Part shown: one piece after another, positions 60,884 to 64,000 of the stretch
How positions within the stretch are numbered: position 1 is the first letter of the stretch
Layout: each line of letters begins with the position of its first letter
Assembly: GCF_900091575.1 (NCBI RefSeq)
Contig: NZ_FMCR01000002.1
Span: 1,023,760-1,087,759 of the forward strand
Source: Micromonospora saelicesensis
GTDB taxonomy: Bacteria; Actinomycetota; Actinomycetes; Mycobacteriales; Micromonosporaceae
Reading direction: 5' to 3'
DNA length: 64,000 nucleotides
The notes under the pieces: model-generated
Database searches by the model: none
Told to the model about the DNA's origin: nothing
Seen by the model: the letters and a program-made list of their open reading frames with translations, nothing else
Position numbers and translations under genes: made by a program

Positions 60884-60927
60884 TGCGTGGCACGCATATT
60901 TGCGTGTCACGCAATTAGTGCTAGCGT
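60884..60927 (+). promoter_or_regulatory. Double TetR-type operator with leaderless promoter
   Basis: Two perfect palindromes, TGCGTG-G-CACGCA (60884-60896) and TTGCGTG-T-CACGCAA (60900-60914), lie 17 bp apart centre to centre. TTGCGT (60900-60905) and TAGCGT (60922-60927) form a promoter with a 16-base spacer, and the TetR ATG begins six bases later. The second operator covers the -35 box, so binding would shut off the TetR gene and the downstream monooxygenase. Confidence 0.8.
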
Positions 60928-60933
60928 GGTGGC

Positions 60934-61554
60934 ATGACGGGACTGCGGGAGCGCAAGAAGGCCGAGACGCGGGCGGCGCTCGGTTGGGCTGCGATCCACC
61001 TCACCGCGGAGCGTGGCTACGACAACGTCCGCGTCGAGGACATCGCCGAGGCTGCCGGCGTCTCCCCGCGTACCTTCAACAACTACTTCTCCAGCAAGGC
61101 CGAGGCGATCGCCTCCCGCCACCTCGACCGCAGCCTGCGCACCGCCGCCGCGCTGCGCGAACGTCCCGCCGACGAGCCGCTCTGGGTGGCGCTCACCCAG
61201 GCCGCGCTGGATCAGTTCACGCGCGGCCCCGAGGTCGAGGCGATGCCCTCCCCCGACCACGCCCGGTGGGTTGCCGGCGTACGCACCATGCTCGCCGAGC
61301 CCGCGCTACAGGGCGAGCGGCTGCGCGCCACCGCCCTCGCCGAGGCCGAGCTTGCCGCCGCGGTCGCCGAGCGCACCGGCACCGACCTCGCCACCGACAT
61401 GTACCCGAGGCTCGTCGCGGCCGCCGCCAGCGCCGCCGTCGTCGTCGCCATGCAGCACTATCTCGACAGCGCCGACCCACCCGCCCCGATCGAACGCCTC
61501 ATCACCGACGCCTTCACCCAGGTCGCCGCCGGCCTCCCGGCCCCACCCCGCTGA
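60934..61554 (+). CDS. TetR-family repressor
   Basis: The 206-residue regulator starts at ATG 60934, probably the 5' end of a leaderless mRNA. The DNA-binding region is RERKKAETRAALGWAAIHLT then DNVRVEDIAEAAGVSPRTFN and NYFSSKAEAI. The remaining helices form the ligand-binding domain. The two palindromes just upstream are its likely operator. The FAD monooxygenase gene 140 bases downstream on the same strand is the probable target, giving substrate-induced detoxification. Confidence 0.92.
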   Translation: MTGLRERKKAETRAALGWAAIHLTAERGYDNVRVEDIAEAAGVSPRTFNNYFSSKAEAIASRHLDRSLRTAAALRERPADEPLWVALTQAALDQFTRGPEVEAMPSPDHARWVAGVRTMLAEPALQGERLRATALAEAELAAAVAERTGTDLATDMYPRLVAAAASAAVVVAMQHYLDSADPPAPIERLITDAFTQVAAGLPAPPR

Positions 61555-61694
61555 AGCTCCGCCCCCTCGCAGGGCACCACCCCACCCACGTCACCACCTC
61601 ACCCACGTCTCCAGCCGCGTCCCACTCCCGCGGCGGGCCGGCCACGTGCCGCGCCTGCCGTGGCGATGACGCGCACCCCGAAGGGATCACGATC

Positions 61695-63194
61695 ATGATC
61701 GATGTCGTCATCGTCGGAGCCGGCCCCAACGGCCTCATGCTCGCCTGCGAGCTGGCCCTCGCCGGCGTGCACCCCGTCGTCCTCGAACGCCACGCCGCGC
61801 CCACCGGCGAGCCTCGCGCCAACGGCCTCGTGGGACAGGTCGTCCGCCTGCTCGACCGGCGCGGCCTCTACGCGCGGCTCAGCGGTGAGAGCACCCCGCC
61901 GACCCCTCAACCGGCCTTCACCTTCGGCGCGTTCCCGTTGGATCTCACGATGCTCGCGGAGAACCCGCACTACGTGCTCGGAGTGCCGCAGGCTCAGCTC
62001 GAGGCCGGTCTCGCCGTCCGAGCCGCCGAGCTCGGAGTCGACCTGCGCCGCGGCCACGAGGTCGTCGACCTCCGCCAACGCCCCGACGCGGTCGAGGTCC
62101 ACCTCGCCGACGGTACGCAGCTCACCAGTCGTTTCGTCGTTGGCGCCGACGGCGGCCGCAGCGTGGTGCGCCGCCTCGCCGGTATCGACTTCCCCGGTGT
62201 CACCAACGACCGGTCGATCTCCCGCACCGCCACGGTGACCGTGCCTGCGTCGTCCCTCGACCCTGAGACGGGGGGCCTGCGCGTCCCTGGCTACGGTGTC
62301 GTCCCGCCTTTCCAGCACACCCGCACAGCGCGTGGCCTGATCGCCTGGGCCCCGTTTCCCGGCCGCCCGGCGATCCTGAGCACGACGGAGTGGGCCGACC
62401 CGCCAGCGAACGACGAGACCCCGATGAGCCTGGCGGAACTCCGCGCCAGCGTCGCCCGGGTGCTCGGTGCCGACATCCCCCTTGGCGCGCCTGACGGCCC
62501 CGGCCTGCTGCGGCGCTTGACCGGCCGCAACACCCGCATCGCCGCCCGCTACCGCGCCGACCGGGTGCTGCTGGTTGGCGACGCCGCGCACGTGCACCCC
62601 GCGATGGGCGGCCCCGGCCTCAATCTGGGCCTACAGGACGCGGTCAACCTGGGTTGGAAGCTCGCCGCCACGGTGCGCGGCTGGGCACCGAAGGGCCTGC
62701 TCGACACCTACGAAAGTGAGCGTCGCCCCGTCGCCGAACGGGTCGTCATGTCCACCCAGGCGCAGTCGGCGCTCATCGGCCCTGGCGACGAGATCAGCGG
62801 ATTGCGGGAACTCTTCGCCGAACTGCTGCGCAAGCCGGAGGTGACCGGGCACATCGCGGCGCTGATGTCCGGTGCGGACATCCGCTACCCCGCCGATCCG
62901 GCCGACCCTCTGGCCGGCCGCTGCGCGCCCGACCTGGTCGTGCACACCGACCACGGCGCGACACGCCTCGCCGAGCTGACCCGCACCGCCCGGCCGCTGC
63001 TGCTGGACTCCACCGGTGCCTACGCCGGGATCGCCGCACCATGGCGAGACCGGGTCGACGTGGTCACCGGCTCACTGGAGGGCACGACAGCGGCCGCGTT
63101 GCTCGTACGCCCCGACTGCTTCATCGCCTGGTCCGCCGGGGACGCCGCCACGCTGCGCGCCTCGCTCACCCATCACTTCGGCCGTCCGCGATGA
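61695..63194 (+). CDS. FAD-dependent aromatic monooxygenase (PHBH/rifampicin-monooxygenase-like)
   Basis: The 499-residue enzyme starts at ATG 61695 after AAGGGA. It has the three flavin motifs of class A monooxygenases: VVIVGAGPNGLMLACELALA (GxGxxG), SRFVVGADGGRSVVR (DG motif) and LLVGDAAHVHPAMGGPGLNL (GD motif). A thioredoxin-like C-terminal domain (about 390-499) is present, as in RIFMO and polyketide hydroxylases. Such enzymes hydroxylate aromatic drugs or polyketide intermediates using NAD(P)H and O2. With a TetR gene upstream, antibiotic inactivation is plausible but the substrate is unknown. Confidence 0.88.
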   Translation: MIDVVIVGAGPNGLMLACELALAGVHPVVLERHAAPTGEPRANGLVGQVVRLLDRRGLYARLSGESTPPTPQPAFTFGAFPLDLTMLAENPHYVLGVPQAQLEAGLAVRAAELGVDLRRGHEVVDLRQRPDAVEVHLADGTQLTSRFVVGADGGRSVVRRLAGIDFPGVTNDRSISRTATVTVPASSLDPETGGLRVPGYGVVPPFQHTRTARGLIAWAPFPGRPAILSTTEWADPPANDETPMSLAELRASVARVLGADIPLGAPDGPGLLRRLTGRNTRIAARYRADRVLLVGDAAHVHPAMGGPGLNLGLQDAVNLGWKLAATVRGWAPKGLLDTYESERRPVAERVVMSTQAQSALIGPGDEISGLRELFAELLRKPEVTGHIAALMSGADIRYPADPADPLAGRCAPDLVVHTDHGATRLAELTRTARPLLLDSTGAYAGIAAPWRDRVDVVTGSLEGTTAAALLVRPDCFIAWSAGDAATLRASLTHHFGRPR

Positions 63195-63222
63195 CCACGA
63201 ACCCATTCCGGGCTGGCCCTCT

Positions 63223-64000
63223 TCAGCGTGTCTTGGCGTACGCCTTCCAGTCCTCGAGCGGAGTGAGCGGAACCGGCACGGGCCGCTCCGCCACCGTCGT
63301 CAGCTCGATCCGCTGGCCTGCCGCCGCCGACCGGAGCAGGCTGGTCATGGTTTCGAGTACGTGCAGTGCGACGTCGCCGTCAGCGCGCGGGGGACGCTGA
63401 TCGTCGGCCCTGACAAGATCGATCAGACCGATGCCCCGGGAAGCCTTGGCGTAACCAGCCTGCGGTTCGAGAGCGCGCCATTCGGTGCCGCCGAGCGGGA
63501 AGAGGCGGACCTCACCGTCGAAGTAGTTCGGATCGGGTACGGCGAGCGTGCCGGTCTCCCCGTGCACCTCGATCGGCGCGGCCGTCGTCCTGACGCCGTC
63601 GAAGCTGGTCGTGATGGTGGAGAGCGCGCCGTTGGCGTGCTCGAGTACGCCGGTGAGGTGGGTGTCCACACCCACCGGGATCCGCTGGCCGGTGCGGGGG
63701 CCCGAGCCGATGACGCGCTCGGCGCGTAGGCGGCTGGCGGCTCCGGTCACCGCCCGGACCGGCCCGAGCAGGTGGATGAGCGCCGAGATGTAGTACGGCC
63801 CCATGTCCAGCATCGGGCCGCCGCCTGGGGCGTAGTAGAAGTCGGGGTTGGGATGCCAGCGTTCGTGTCCCGGAGTGACCATGACGGCCGACGCGGATAT
63901 CGGGCGGCCGATGAGCCCGCCGTCGATCGCCGCCCGCGCTGTCTGCGTACCCGTACCCAGGACGGTGTCCGGTGCGCACCCGACGCGGACGCCGGCCGAC
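63223..64000 (-). CDS. Gfo/Idh/MocA-family oxidoreductase, 5' end outside window
   Basis: The frame is open to the right edge, so the N-terminal nucleotide-binding fold is only partly included. Visible sequence begins near VGCAPDTVLGTGTQTARAAI and continues through ISASAVMVTPGHERWHPNPD, FYYAPGGGPMLDMGPYYISA and LIHLLGPVRAVTG, which carries the catalytic-domain beta sheet. GGGPMLDMGPY is the usual signature containing the active-site Asp/His region. These enzymes oxidise sugars or inositols with NAD(P). The substrate is unknown. It converges with the monooxygenase gene, 28 bases apart. Confidence 0.85.
   Translation of the reverse strand, partial: SAGVRVGCAPDTVLGTGTQTARAAIDGGLIGRPISASAVMVTPGHERWHPNPDFYYAPGGGPMLDMGPYYISALIHLLGPVRAVTGAASRLRAERVIGSGPRTGQRIPVGVDTHLTGVLEHANGALSTITTSFDGVRTTAAPIEVHGETGTLAVPDPNYFDGEVRLFPLGGTEWRALEPQAGYAKASRGIGLIDLVRADDQRPPRADGDVALHVLETMTSLLRSAAAGQRIELTTVAERPVPVPLTPLEDWKAYAKTR

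Overview
The window is GC-rich DNA of the kind found in a mycelial actinobacterium. It most resembles Micromonospora or a close relative in the Micromonosporaceae. The reasons are strong G/C at third codon positions, several likely leaderless starts 6-8 bases after a -10 box, Tat and Sec signal peptides on many secreted enzymes, CBM2/CBM13/CBM42 hydrolases, and ECF, TetR, Rrf2 and XRE one-component regulators. The genus is an inference. I see no rRNA, tRNA, transposase, CRISPR array or prophage. Both edges cut genes: a TAP-like peptidase on the left and a Gfo/Idh/MocA oxidoreductase on the right.

Layout. 1-8 kb: secreted peptidase, NTF2-like protein, secreted CE1-type esterase, alpha/beta hydrolase, HEAT-like DNA-alkylation-repair protein, MFS exporter, Pro-rich secreted protein. 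8.2-15 kb: a wall-sugar salvage locus with murQ divergent from a Na+/solute symporter, anmK and an FAD/Fe-S D-lactate-type dehydrogenase. 15-19 kb: three secreted wall-active proteins (SpoIID-like, LytM/M23, PG-binding plus M15-like), then a membrane-anchored XRE regulator with an external NBR1-type (FW) domain and TGTCAG repeats. 19-22.8 kb: a Cys-rich secreted protein, a VolA-like lipase, a 48-aa membrane protein and a GNAT enzyme. 22.9-26.7 kb: a four-gene, translationally coupled ABC uptake operon (binding lipoprotein, methyltransferase, permease, ATPase) with a Zur-box-like palindrome on its first start codon. 26.8-33.7 kb: CBM2/Cip1-like protein, DGPF/YCII protein with an ECF42-type sigma factor, a VOC protein, and a ThuA/DUF1080/double-discoidin protein. 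33.7-45.5 kb: Rrf2/cupin divergent pair with twin operators, M14 carboxypeptidase, an uncharacterised membrane/secreted operon, CPCC-domain protein, cyclase-like hydrolase, YwqG-like protein, amidohydrolase, membrane glutaredoxin. 45.6-52.9 kb: hemicellulose region (GH43 with CBM42, CBM13 plus beta-helix, GH30 with CBM13, EstA-like esterase); two of its promoters carry matching LacI-type palindromes. 53-64 kb: two-component system with a DUF2306 protein, TraR/DksA-type zinc-finger gene behind an apparent terminator-bearing leader, frameshifted glycogen-debranching-type gene, two-domain VOC protein, stand-alone LigD-type phosphoesterase, APH-like kinase, TetR/FAD-monooxygenase pair, Gfo/Idh.

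How it works together. Two themes stand out. The first is wall turnover: secreted hydrolases release muropeptides; an uptake system, AnmK and MurQ would turn anhydro-MurNAc into GlcNAc-6-P plus D-lactate, and the adjacent dehydrogenase could oxidise that D-lactate. The second is scavenging of plant polysaccharide (arabinan, glucuronoxylan, cellulose, ester side chains). The clearest candidates for undescribed biology are the complete MurNAc/D-lactate locus without a PTS, the membrane-bound XRE-FW regulator beside wall hydrolases, the Zur-box on an ABC operon of the type often named 'F420-0 transporter', the 46-bp palindrome at 8113-8158, and the leader RNA before the TraR/DksA gene.
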